Below, one piece after another: positions 19,095 to 28,242 of a stretch of 42,358 nt of DNA; position 1 is the first letter of the stretch; every line of letters starts with the position of its first letter. The stretch is from Flavobacteriaceae bacterium. Its GTDB lineage: Bacteria; Bacteroidota; Bacteroidia; Flavobacteriales; Flavobacteriaceae. The position numbers and the translations under genes are program-made. The DNA lies in contig PAAD01000001.1 of assembly GCA_002698745.1 (NCBI GenBank), positions 1-42,358 of the forward strand. The letters are read 5' to 3'. The notes beneath the pieces were generated by a model that was not told where the DNA came from, ran no database searches, and saw only the letters and a list, made by a program, of their open reading frames with translations.

Positions 19095-20243
19095 ATGAAA
19101 AATCCAATATATCTATTACTAATTTTATTAGCAACACAGTTCATTTTTGCACAACAAGACATTCGTGTGGTTACTACAGCCGTACCGTTTTTGTCCATCG
19201 CGCCTGATGCGCGCTCTGCTGGTTTAGGAGATCAAGGCGTTGCAACTTCTTCAGATGCTTTTTCAAACCATTGGAATCCAGCAAAATATGCTTTTATTGA
19301 AAATGATTCAGGTGCTGCAATTAGTTATACACCTTACTTAAGCAAATTAGTTAATGATATTTTTTTAGCTGATTTAACATATTTCAGGGCTATTGATGAA
19401 CGTTCTGCTTGGGCCGTTGGCTTGCGCTATTTTAGCCTAGGTGAAATTCAAATCGGGGAAACGCCAGCAGACTTTGTAAATCCGCTTGTTGAAAGACCAA
19501 ATGAATATGTTTTTGATGCTTCCTACGCACTAAAGTTAAGTGATAAATTTTCTATGGCAATTCAAGGTTCGTTTTTAACCTCTGATTTAAAGCTTGACTC
19601 TGGCAACAATGATAGTACTTCTGCAAGTACTGTTTCGGTTGGAGTTTCTGGTTTTTACCAGTCCTATGAAGTGCCCTACTCGAATTTTTCTGGAATATGG
19701 CGTGCGGGTTTCAATATTTCAAATATAGGCCCCAAACTGAAATATGAAGATGAGGGTCAATCAGATTTTTTACCTACTAATTTAAAATTAGGTGGTGGAT
19801 TTGATTTTATTTTTGACTCCTACAATAAACTTGCATTAAGCTTGGAAATAAACAAACTTTTGGTACCCTCACCAAGTGAACCTATTATAGATAACGATGG
19901 AAATATTACTGGATATGCACAACCCAATGACATAGGTGTTTTGTCTGGAATTTTCAAATCATTTGGAGATGCTCCTGATGGATCCTCAGAAGAAATAAAA
20001 GAATTTACTTGGGCCCTTGGCGCTGAATTTATGTATGACAATTCTTTTGCACTGCGTATAGGATACTTTAATGAACACGAGCTAAAAGGAGCTCGAAAAT
20101 TCTTCACCCTTGGTGCTGGTTTTAAATACAATGTCATTGATGTTGACTTATCATATTTAATTTCTTCTGGAAGGGTTATAAATCCGCTTGAGAACACCTT
20201 GAGGTTTTCCTTGACTTTCAATTTTGGGGCAGAGCGTTTTTAA
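19095..20243 (+). CDS. porV: type IX secretion system outer membrane protein PorV
   Basis: VPFLSIAPDARSAGLGDQGVATSSDAFSNHWNPAKYAF is the PorV/LptO N-terminal signature; beta-barrel ending LRFSLTFNFGAERF. Confidence 0.93.
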   Translation: MKNPIYLLLILLATQFIFAQQDIRVVTTAVPFLSIAPDARSAGLGDQGVATSSDAFSNHWNPAKYAFIENDSGAAISYTPYLSKLVNDIFLADLTYFRAIDERSAWAVGLRYFSLGEIQIGETPADFVNPLVERPNEYVFDASYALKLSDKFSMAIQGSFLTSDLKLDSGNNDSTSASTVSVGVSGFYQSYEVPYSNFSGIWRAGFNISNIGPKLKYEDEGQSDFLPTNLKLGGGFDFIFDSYNKLALSLEINKLLVPSPSEPIIDNDGNITGYAQPNDIGVLSGIFKSFGDAPDGSSEEIKEFTWALGAEFMYDNSFALRIGYFNEHELKGARKFFTLGAGFKYNVIDVDLSYLISSGRVINPLENTLRFSLTFNFGAERF

Positions 20244-20262
20244 GAGCCCTAGTTTTCGTTTT

Positions 20263-20290
20263 TTTGACAAAGTAAGTTGCCTTATCTTTG
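20263..20290 (+). promoter_or_regulatory. putative Bacteroidota sigma-ABfr-type promoter for pdhA
   Basis: TTTG (20263-20266), 16 nt spacer, TATCTTTG (20283-20290) matching TAnnTTTG, just upstream of pdhA. Confidence 0.5.
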
Positions 20291-20305
20291 TGACTTGTAT
20301 AATAG

Positions 20306-21313
20306 ATGCGCTTTATGAAAGAAGTTTCACGTGATACCTACCTAGACTGGTACAAAAATATGATGTTTTGGCGCAAGTTTGAAGATAAACTTGCATCAGT
20401 ATACATTCAACAAAAAGTACGTGGTTTTTTACACCTATACAATGGACAAGAAGCCATTCTAGCAGGTTCGCTACACGCTATGGATCTTACTAAAGATCGA
20501 ATGATTACTGCATACCGTAATCACGTGCAGCCCATAGGAATGGGTGTTGACCCCAAAAGAGTGATGGCTGAGCTTTTCGGTAAAGCTACAGGCACCTCAA
20601 GCGGACTGGGTGGCTCTATGCATATTTTCTCAAAAGAGCATCGTTTTCATGGCGGTCATGGAATTGTTGGGGGACAAATACCTCTCGGTGCAGGAATGGC
20701 CTTTGGTGATAAATATCACGGAAGTGATGCCGTAACTCTTTGTTTTATGGGTGATGGTGCTGTGCGTCAAGGCTCCCTTCACGAAACACTTAATCTGGCC
20801 ATGCTCTGGAAACTTCCTGTAGTATTTATTGTTGAAAATAACGGATATGCTATGGGTACATCTGTAGAACGTACAGCAAACCATACAGATATATGGAAAC
20901 TGGGACTAGGCTATGAAATGCCTTGTGGTCCTATTGACGGGATGAATCCCGTTAATGTTGCGGAAGGTATAGACGAAGCTATTCAACGCGCTCGCCGTGG
21001 AGATGGCCCGACATTCTTGGAGGCCAAAACCTATCGTTACCGTGGTCACTCCATGTCTGATGCACAACACTACCGTACTAAAGATGAAGTTGAGGAATAT
21101 CGCAAGATTGATCCTATCACTCAGGTTAAAGACATTATTCTGGCCGAAAACTATGCCACAGAAGAAGAATTGGCAGAGGTTCTTGTTGATGTAAAAGCAC
21201 AAGTAAAGGAGTGTGAAGCGTTTGCAGAATCGTCTCCGTTCCCTGAAAAAAATGTAATGTACGACGCAGTTTACGAACAAGAAAATTATCCATTTATCTC
21301 TCACAAACTATAA
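20306..21313 (+). CDS. pdhA: pyruvate dehydrogenase E1 component subunit alpha
   Basis: GSMHIFSKEHRFHGGHGIVGGQIPLGAGMAF, GDGAVRQGSLHETLNLAMLWKLPVVFIVENNGYAMGTS, YRYRGHSMSDAQHYRTKDE. Confidence 0.95.
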   Translation: MRFMKEVSRDTYLDWYKNMMFWRKFEDKLASVYIQQKVRGFLHLYNGQEAILAGSLHAMDLTKDRMITAYRNHVQPIGMGVDPKRVMAELFGKATGTSSGLGGSMHIFSKEHRFHGGHGIVGGQIPLGAGMAFGDKYHGSDAVTLCFMGDGAVRQGSLHETLNLAMLWKLPVVFIVENNGYAMGTSVERTANHTDIWKLGLGYEMPCGPIDGMNPVNVAEGIDEAIQRARRGDGPTFLEAKTYRYRGHSMSDAQHYRTKDEVEEYRKIDPITQVKDIILAENYATEEELAEVLVDVKAQVKECEAFAESSPFPEKNVMYDAVYEQENYPFISHKL

Positions 21314-21314
21314 T

Positions 21315-22904
21315 ATGGCGACAATAATCAATATGCCGCGTTTAAGTGACACCATGGAAGAGGGAACAGTGGCTTCATGGCTAAAAAAAGTAGGTGATAA
21401 AATTGAAGAAGGTGATATTCTTGCCGAAATTGAGACCGATAAAGCCACCATGGAATTTGAATCTTTTCATGAAGGCATACTCTTACATATTGGCGTTCAA
21501 GCTGGTGAAACCGCTGCTGTAGATGTTTTGTTGGCCATTATTGGTGATGAAGGTGAAGATGTTTCAGCATTGCTTAATGCAGATACGCCACATAAAGAAA
21601 CAAACAAGGAAGCGGTTGAAGCGGCAGTAGCTACTAAAGAAATTAAAGCTGTGGTCATTCCTGAAGGTGTTGAAATCATAAACATGCCACGCCTGAGTGA
21701 TACTATGGAAGAAGGCGCTGTAGCCTCATGGCTAAAACAAGTAGGTGATACAGTTGAAGAAGGAGATATCCTTGCCGAAATAGATACGGACAAAGCCACC
21801 ATGGAATTTGAATCTTTCTTTTCAGGAACTCTATTACACATTGGTATTGAAGCAGGTGAAACCGCTGCCGTAGATACCTTGTTGGCCATTATTGGCCCTG
21901 AGGGCACTGACGTTGCAGCTATTCTTGCTGCTGCTCCTACTATTGTACCTAAAACAGCTGCTTCAGAACCAACTGATGTTGTAACAGCTGTACAAACTGA
22001 AATATCTGTTGCAACACCCACTGTAGTTACAACAAGTAATGGAAGAATAATGGCATCCCCATTAGCCAAAAAAATTGCTAAAGAAAAAGGGATTGATCTA
22101 AATCTCGTAACCGGAACTGGAGAATCTGGAAGAATTGTAAAACGTGACGTCGAACAATTTTCACCTGCAGCAGCGGTAACAGCTGTACCTGCTCAAGCAG
22201 CAGTCTTTGTTCCAGCCGGTCAAGAAAAACAAGAAGAGATTCCCAATTCGCAAATGCGTAAAACCATTGCAAAACGTCTAGGAGAATCTAAATTCAGCGC
22301 TCCTCACTATTATCTGTCAGTGGAGTTTGATATGGATGCAACAATTGCTTTTAGAAAACAATACAATTCAATTCCAGACTACAAAATATCATTTAACGAC
22401 ATAGTGGTAAAAGCTGTAGCACTTGCACTAAAAGCCCACCCACAGGTAAATTCACAATGGTTTGATGATAAAATGGTTCTCAATCATCACGTGCATGTCG
22501 GTGTAGCTGTTGCTGTTGAAGATGGTCTTGTAGTTCCTGTTTTGAAGTTTGCTAACGAAATGAACCTGCCGCAAATTGGTTCACAGGTGAGAGATTTTGC
22601 CGACAGAGCTAGAAGTAAAAAACTAAAGCCTCAAGAAATGGATGGCAGTACATTTACCGTATCTAACTTAGGTATGTTTGGTATCGATGAATTTACATCC
22701 ATTATAAATCAACCAAATTCTGCAATTCTTTCTGTAGGTTCCATTTTGCAAAAGCCTGTAGTAAAAGAAGGTAAAATTATTGTAGGTAATACAATGAAGC
22801 TAACTCTAGCTTGTGACCACAGAACAGTGGATGGGGCAACTGGAGCACAGTTTTTACAAACCCTTAAAGAATACATCGAGAATCCCATTCGATTAGTCGT
22901 TTAG
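21315..22904 (+). CDS. pdhC: pyruvate dehydrogenase E2 (dihydrolipoamide acetyltransferase) with two lipoyl domains
   Basis: Two lipoyl motifs ETDKATMEFES / DTDKATMEFES, peripheral-subunit-binding domain ASPLAKKIAKEKGIDL, catalytic domain ending LACDHRTVDGATGAQFL. Confidence 0.95.
   Translation: MATIINMPRLSDTMEEGTVASWLKKVGDKIEEGDILAEIETDKATMEFESFHEGILLHIGVQAGETAAVDVLLAIIGDEGEDVSALLNADTPHKETNKEAVEAAVATKEIKAVVIPEGVEIINMPRLSDTMEEGAVASWLKQVGDTVEEGDILAEIDTDKATMEFESFFSGTLLHIGIEAGETAAVDTLLAIIGPEGTDVAAILAAAPTIVPKTAASEPTDVVTAVQTEISVATPTVVTTSNGRIMASPLAKKIAKEKGIDLNLVTGTGESGRIVKRDVEQFSPAAAVTAVPAQAAVFVPAGQEKQEEIPNSQMRKTIAKRLGESKFSAPHYYLSVEFDMDATIAFRKQYNSIPDYKISFNDIVVKAVALALKAHPQVNSQWFDDKMVLNHHVHVGVAVAVEDGLVVPVLKFANEMNLPQIGSQVRDFADRARSKKLKPQEMDGSTFTVSNLGMFGIDEFTSIINQPNSAILSVGSILQKPVVKEGKIIVGNTMKLTLACDHRTVDGATGAQFLQTLKEYIENPIRLVV
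21324..21917 (+). repeat. tandem lipoyl-domain-coding repeat inside pdhC (units about 21324-21566 and 21675-21917)
   Basis: Units in phase at a 351-nt offset; IINMPRLSDTMEEGTVASWLKKVGDKIEEGDILAEIETDKATMEFESF vs IINMPRLSDTMEEGAVASWLKQVGDTVEEGDILAEIDTDKATMEFESF; shared 26-nt block aaagccaccatggaatttgaatcttt. Confidence 0.9.
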
Positions 22905-22909
22905 TTGTT

Positions 22910-23593
22910 TTGGACGCTGCGAAAAACATTGTGATAACTGGAGCTAGCCGTGGTATTGGTCTAGCACTTGTTAAGTGGTTTTCGGCAAATCAGCATAAGG
23001 TATGGGCAATTTCCCGAAATAATAAGCCTATAACCCAACTTAACTTACCTAACGTCACATCCAGTACTCTTGACTTAACAGATGAAGCTGCAGTTGTAGC
23101 ATGGTCTCAAAACATGGCTCCTGATACTATTGATGCGTTGATAAATAACGCTGGAAAGCTATTGAACAAGCCCTTTGCTGATACCCAACAGTCCGATTTT
23201 GAAACGGTGTTTAGGGTCAACGTCTTTGGTCTTGCCAACATTACTCGTGCTTTACTCAAAAAGCTACAGCCAGGTGGTCATGTGGTAAACATCAGCAGTA
23301 TGGGAGGAATTGGCGGCACATTAAAATTCCCAGGTTTGGCTGCTTACAGCAGCAGCAAAGGAGCTGTTTCCATACTCACTGAGTTATTAGCCGAAGAATT
23401 TAAAGAATCAGGCCCTACCGTAAATGCTCTGGCACTTGGTGCTGTACAAACAGAAATGCTTACCGAAGCCTTTCCTGATCTTGAAGTGCCCATGACCGCA
23501 GCTAATATGGCAGATTATATCGCCAAATTTGCACTAGACGGACAGCTTTTCTATAATGGAAAGGTGTTGCCTGTATCGAATACAACACCCTAA
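22910..23593 (+). CDS. SDR-family oxidoreductase
   Basis: NIVITGASRGIGLALVKWF, NNAGKLLNKPF, NISSMGGIGG, YSSSKGA (YxxxK). Begins with TTG. Confidence 0.88.
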   Translation: MDAAKNIVITGASRGIGLALVKWFSANQHKVWAISRNNKPITQLNLPNVTSSTLDLTDEAAVVAWSQNMAPDTIDALINNAGKLLNKPFADTQQSDFETVFRVNVFGLANITRALLKKLQPGGHVVNISSMGGIGGTLKFPGLAAYSSSKGAVSILTELLAEEFKESGPTVNALALGAVQTEMLTEAFPDLEVPMTAANMADYIAKFALDGQLFYNGKVLPVSNTTP

Positions 23594-24186
23594 TGTCCTC
23601 TGACTTTTATTCATTTTTGCCTGATTCAGCCATTGTAAAATGTGCTGCACTTGTGGATGGGCACAAAGTTGTAATACATGTTGTTCGCAACCGTAAGACT
23701 AAGCATGGCGATTTTAGGGTACATTCCAAAGGTCATGTGTCTATAACGATTAATGCTATGGAAAACCCATATCGGTTTTTGCTTACCTTCTTGCACGAGT
23801 GGGCACACTACAAGGTTTTCATCTCTTATGTGTTTAGAAAAAAACCTCACGGAAAGGAGTGGAAATTAACATTTCAAAAAATGGTAGAACCTTTTTTGGA
23901 GGGAGAAATCTTCCCAGATTCCTTATTAAAACCACTTAAAAAACACATACAAAATGCAAAAGCAACTTTTGCTACTGACGCCAACCTTATGATGGCACTT
24001 CGGAAATTTGACCCACCCAATAATAAAAAATGTATTTTTGAATTGGAGCAGGGTACACTTTTTAACACGCAAAAAGGACGTGTTTTCAGTAAAGACGCTA
24101 AGCGCAAAACCCGATTTGTTTGTACATGTGTCAAAACAAAGAAGCAATACCTGTTTCCACCTTTTGTTGAAGTAAGTCCAATATAA
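23593..24186 (+). CDS. SprT-like zinc metalloprotease-domain protein
   Basis: LLTFLHEWAHYKVF (HExxH), RNRKTKHGDFRVHSKGH...ITINAMENPYRFL, C-terminal TRFVCTCVKTKKQYLFPP. Confidence 0.75.
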   Translation: MSSDFYSFLPDSAIVKCAALVDGHKVVIHVVRNRKTKHGDFRVHSKGHVSITINAMENPYRFLLTFLHEWAHYKVFISYVFRKKPHGKEWKLTFQKMVEPFLEGEIFPDSLLKPLKKHIQNAKATFATDANLMMALRKFDPPNNKKCIFELEQGTLFNTQKGRVFSKDAKRKTRFVCTCVKTKKQYLFPPFVEVSPI

Positions 24187-25241
24187 TGGAGACTAAATTT
24201 GATTTTTCTGATAAACCTCAAGATGCAATAAAAAAGCAGGGTTTGAGGTTTTACCTTGTTTATTTGCGCCAGCTTTTTGACATAAGTAAGGCAACAGACT
24301 ATGCCACAACATTAGAGGCCGTACGTCAGGACATTCCTTTTAGGGGTGCCACTGCCTGGGTATTGATATGCTCAATTTTTATTGCTTGTATAGGATTGAA
24401 TACAGACGCTACTGCAGTTGTTATAGGCGCCATGCTAATAGCGCCACTTATGGGGCCCGTACTAGGTTTGGGTGTTGGATTGGCTATCAATGATTTGGAT
24501 ATGATCAAATCGGCCACACAAAATTTTGTCATTATGGTATCGCTTAGCGCCTTTACAGCCACCATCTTTTTCTTGTTTTTTCCGCTACAGCAAGAATCAT
24601 CTGAACTTTTGGCACGTACCCAGCCAGATATAAGAGATGTATTTATCGCCTTTTTCGGGGGTGCCGCATTGGCTATTGCACGTACCAAAAAGGAAGCAAT
24701 AGCATCTGTTATTTTTGGTGTAGCCATTGCTACTGCGCTTATGCCGCCCTTGTGTACCATTGGCTATGGCATAGCAGTTGGTAATGTGGGTTATGCACTC
24801 GGTGCGCTATATCTATTTTTTATCAATGCTACATTTATAGCTTTCGCTTCTTTTGTAGTTGTAAAACTATTACGCTTTCCCATGATTCATTATGCCGATT
24901 CCAAAAGACGGCGATTTGTCGTTCGTTTGGTAAGCTTTTTTGCTTTGTTGGTCATGATTCCCGCTGGCGTTACTTTTGTCAATGCATTGGGCGAAAATAC
25001 TTTTAGAAAACAAGCAAATGCCTATCTGAATACTCATGTGTCAATATTACCTTATGGCGATTATCTAGTATCATCTGCTGCAATTCGTTACAATAGAAAA
25101 TCGGACAGCCAACTGCTTTTAAATCCATTAGGACTTGTTCAAATTGACACCACTACGATGCGTGTGTTAGAACAGAAGTTAGCTAATTATGACAAGCTTG
25201 AAAATGTAAAGTTAATCGTGTTTACTAAAGAAAAGGAGTGA
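24186..25241 (+). CDS. DUF389 (TIGR00341-like) multi-pass membrane protein
   Basis: LNTDATAVVIGAMLIAPLMGPVLGLGVGLAINDLDMIKSA and VAIATALMPPLCTIGYGIAVGN are characteristic of DUF389. Confidence 0.85.
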   Translation: METKFDFSDKPQDAIKKQGLRFYLVYLRQLFDISKATDYATTLEAVRQDIPFRGATAWVLICSIFIACIGLNTDATAVVIGAMLIAPLMGPVLGLGVGLAINDLDMIKSATQNFVIMVSLSAFTATIFFLFFPLQQESSELLARTQPDIRDVFIAFFGGAALAIARTKKEAIASVIFGVAIATALMPPLCTIGYGIAVGNVGYALGALYLFFINATFIAFASFVVVKLLRFPMIHYADSKRRRFVVRLVSFFALLVMIPAGVTFVNALGENTFRKQANAYLNTHVSILPYGDYLVSSAAIRYNRKSDSQLLLNPLGLVQIDTTTMRVLEQKLANYDKLENVKLIVFTKEKE

Positions 25242-25242
25242 T

Positions 25243-25998
25243 TTAGACATGCGCTTGTTTTATTTTCTTCATCAGATTCGAAGAATACACAAAATCGTTA
25301 ACAGCCTCATTATCGGAGTTGAATATTTGTTCCTTACTACCTTCCCAAGCCTTTACGCCATCTTTTAAAAACAAAATGGTATCTCCAATTTCCATAACAG
25401 AGTTCATGTCGTGAGAATTGATGACTGTAGTGATGTTGTTTTCTTGGGTAATTTCTCTAATAAGGTTGTCAATAACGATTGCCGTTTTGGGGTCTAGCCC
25501 TGAGTTGGGCTCATCACAAAAAAGGTATTTTGGTTTCATTACCACCGCGCGCGCAATGGCAACGCGTTTTTGCATGCCTCCGGAAAGCTCTGCTGGAAGT
25601 TTGTTGTTAGCATTTTCAAGATTTACACGCTCTATAACTTCTTCAGCAGCTCGTTTAATTTCTGATTCACTTTTCTTGGTTAGCATTTGCATCGGAAACA
25701 TGACATTTTCCAAAACGGACATGGAGTCAAAGAGAGCACTTCCTTGAAAAACCATACCCATTTCTCTGCGTAATGTTCGCCTATCCTGATCGTTCATATC
25801 GCCAAAAGCTTGATTATTGAAGTGCATTTTACCACCATCTATTTGATATAAACCCAAAAGACATTTTAATAGTACCGTTTTTCCTGAACCACTTTGGCCA
25901 ATGATAAGATTGGTTTTTCCAGGCTCAAAAGTGATGCTAATCCCTTTTAGAACTTGCAAGCCTTCAAACGACTTTGTTATGTTATTTAGTATTATCAT
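25243..25998 (-). CDS. ABC transporter ATP-binding protein (MlaF-like)
   Basis: Walker A IGQSGSGKTVLLKCLLGL, signature LSGGMQKRVAIARAV, Walker B YLFCDEPNSGLDP. Start reset to MIILNN at 25998. Confidence 0.88.
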   Translation of the reverse strand: MIILNNITKSFEGLQVLKGISITFEPGKTNLIIGQSGSGKTVLLKCLLGLYQIDGGKMHFNNQAFGDMNDQDRRTLRREMGMVFQGSALFDSMSVLENVMFPMQMLTKKSESEIKRAAEEVIERVNLENANNKLPAELSGGMQKRVAIARAVVMKPKYLFCDEPNSGLDPKTAIVIDNLIREITQENNITTVINSHDMNSVMEIGDTILFLKDGVKAWEGSKEQIFNSDNEAVNDFVYSSNLMKKIKQAHV

Positions 25999-26735
25999 TA
26001 AGCCAACAACATTTGAGTAATGAAATAATTCAGTACAATAATAACCACCGATGTCCATACAAAGGCTACCGTAGCTGCTTTTCCAACTTCTAGTGCACCA
26101 CCTTTCATATAATAACCGTGGTAAGATGGAATAGTGGCCAAAATCATGGCAAAAACCAAAGTTTTTATGAAAGCGTATACTACATGGTAAGGCTTAAAAT
26201 CTAGCTGTATACCATCGATAAAATCAGCGCCACTCGAAAACCCTCCATAAATAGTAGCAACATAACCACCTAGAATACCAAGAAACATCGAAAAATTTAT
26301 TACTATTGGAAGTAAAAGCATTGAAATTATTTTTGGAAATACTAAGTAGTTTACTGAGTTAATACCCATTACTTCTAATGCATCAATTTGTTCCGTTACG
26401 CGCATGGTACCTATACTAGATGTAATAAAAGAGCCTACCTTTCCCGCAAGGATAATACTCATAAATGTTGGGGCAAACTCAAGTATAACCGACTGACGGG
26501 TAGCGAATCCAACCAAATTTTTAGGAATAAGTGGGTTCTCAATATTTAGTGCCGTTTGTATAGCTACAACACCTCCAACAAAAAAGGATAGAAAAGCAAC
26601 TATTCCTAAGGACCCAATAATAAGATCTTTTATATCTTTAAAAATAAGTTTTTGCATGACTTTTGCCTTGGTTGGCTTAACAAAAACCAACCGAAGCATT
26701 AATAGATATTCACCAATGTGATGCAGTAATTTCAC
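25998..26735 (-). CDS. MlaE-family ABC transporter permease
   Basis: ILEFAPTFMSIILAGKVGSFITSSIGTMRVTEQIDALEVMGINSVNYLVFPKI is the MlaE signature region. Confidence 0.9.
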   Translation of the reverse strand: MKLLHHIGEYLLMLRLVFVKPTKAKVMQKLIFKDIKDLIIGSLGIVAFLSFFVGGVVAIQTALNIENPLIPKNLVGFATRQSVILEFAPTFMSIILAGKVGSFITSSIGTMRVTEQIDALEVMGINSVNYLVFPKIISMLLLPIVINFSMFLGILGGYVATIYGGFSSGADFIDGIQLDFKPYHVVYAFIKTLVFAMILATIPSYHGYYMKGGALEVGKAATVAFVWTSVVIIVLNYFITQMLLA

Positions 26736-26769
26736 TTAAACGAATTTAAACAAATAATGTCATTTAATA

Positions 26770-26798
26770 TTGAGCTTATTTAATTAAAAATATATTTG
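26770..26798 (+). promoter_or_regulatory. putative promoter for the metallophosphoesterase gene
   Basis: TTG (26770-26772), 18 nt, TATATTTG (26791-26798) matching TAnnTTTG; ATG at 26812. Confidence 0.45.
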
Positions 26799-26811
26799 TT
26801 ATAATTAAATT

Positions 26812-28209
26812 ATGAGAATTCAAAATCTACTTTTTGCCCAATATTTCATATTGATAACTTTTCCTTTAATGTCTTCATCTCAATCGTTAGTGAGCATAAG
26901 CAATCCTTTTATAGACACTTCTGAGTCAAATTATATTCAAAATGATACATTAAGCCATAAACTACATAATTTTGATTTACATCATTGGGAGATCCCCAGT
27001 AAAGATCCGGATAGAATTATTTTAAACTTCAATGGAGACCCATCGTCTAGAAGAGCAGTAACATGGAGAACGGACTCATCCGTTAAAAAATCATTTGCAC
27101 AAATAGCACTTGCCTCAGCAAATTCTAATTTTACAAACAACTTAATAACATTAAGTGCCTCAATTGAAGAATTTGATTTGGGAATTTACAAGTCTAATAA
27201 ATCACTTATTGTTAATTATCATAGTGTTGTTTTTGATGGATTAAATCCAAATTCAATTTATGTTTACAGAGTTGGTAATGGGGAAAATTGGTCAGAATGG
27301 ATTCAATTTAAAACAGCTAAACGTGAATATAGTCCTTTTCAATTTGTATATTTTGGTGATGCTCAAAATGATATACTTAATCATTGGTCACGAGTTATAA
27401 GAAAGGCATATCAAACAGCACCAAATGCGTCATTTGTAATTCATGCTGGAGACTTAGTTGATTCAGCTCACAGGGATTATGAGTGGGCACAATGGTTTAA
27501 AGCAGGAGGATTTATACATAGTCAATGGACTGCTATTCCGGTTGTTGGTAACCATGAATTCCAGAAAACAACAAAATCAAGTCCACGCAAACTATCTATA
27601 CAGTGGAGACCACAATTTACACTTCCAATTGAAGAAAATTTAAGTAATAAACTTCATGAAACAGTATATACAGTTAATTATCAAGATGTTTTAATACTCG
27701 TATTAAATTCCACAGATAATCTTGACGAACAAACTGAATACATCAAAGATAAACTTGGTAATAGTGATGCTAGATGGAAAATTGTAACATCCCATCACTC
27801 AGTTTTTTCTCCGGCTAAGGGGCGTGATTTTGAATATGCTAGAAAATATTGGAAACCACTATTTGATAAATATGGAGTTGATTTGGTTTTAAATGGCCAT
27901 GATCATTTATATGCAAGAGGGCATGTTCCAATAATGACAACAGATTTGGATAAAAGTGGGAAAATAAACACATTATACATCACATCTGTAAGTGGCCCCA
28001 AACAATATAAAGCAGATATTCAAAAAATTAATGGTTATAAATCAGATGGCTATGCAGTTGATATATTAAAGGAAGAAACTCAATTTTTTCAAGTAATTTC
28101 AGTTAATAATGATAAACTAACTTATATTGCCTACACAGCCTTAGGGGATGAGTATGATAAAGCTATAATCTTAAAAGATTTTACTTCAGGAGATAAATTT
28201 TTAAAATAA
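26812..28209 (+). CDS. exported purple acid phosphatase-like metallophosphoesterase (Fn3-like N-terminal domain plus calcineurin-like domain)
   Basis: FVYFGDAQND, FVIHAGDLVD, VVGNHEF, VTSHHSVFS, LVLNGHDHLYAR metallophosphoesterase motifs; signal peptide. Confidence 0.88.
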   Translation: MRIQNLLFAQYFILITFPLMSSSQSLVSISNPFIDTSESNYIQNDTLSHKLHNFDLHHWEIPSKDPDRIILNFNGDPSSRRAVTWRTDSSVKKSFAQIALASANSNFTNNLITLSASIEEFDLGIYKSNKSLIVNYHSVVFDGLNPNSIYVYRVGNGENWSEWIQFKTAKREYSPFQFVYFGDAQNDILNHWSRVIRKAYQTAPNASFVIHAGDLVDSAHRDYEWAQWFKAGGFIHSQWTAIPVVGNHEFQKTTKSSPRKLSIQWRPQFTLPIEENLSNKLHETVYTVNYQDVLILVLNSTDNLDEQTEYIKDKLGNSDARWKIVTSHHSVFSPAKGRDFEYARKYWKPLFDKYGVDLVLNGHDHLYARGHVPIMTTDLDKSGKINTLYITSVSGPKQYKADIQKINGYKSDGYAVDILKEETQFFQVISVNNDKLTYIAYTALGDEYDKAIILKDFTSGDKFLK

Positions 28210-28213
28210 TCAA

Positions 28214-28242
28214 TTTTAAAAATCTGAAGAACATTTTTAAAA
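28214..28242. terminator. AT-only inverted repeat between convergent genes; possible weak bidirectional terminator
   Basis: TTTTAAAAAT (28214-28223), 9-nt loop ctgaagaac, ATTTTTAAAA (28233-28242); perfect 10-bp arms; contains the stop codon of the downstream minus-strand gene. Confidence 0.35.

Noticed and set aside
19820-20221. 133-aa minus-strand ORF antisense to porV
   Set aside because: No signal or motif; explained as a shadow of the porV beta-barrel coding sequence.
21497-22069. 190-aa minus-strand ORF antisense to pdhC
   Set aside because: Low-complexity A/S/T-rich translation, shadow of the pdhC lipoyl repeats and linker; no domain recognised.
24326-24760. 144-aa minus-strand ORF antisense to the DUF389 gene
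   Set aside because: Shadow ORF of a hydrophobic membrane protein gene; no independent support.
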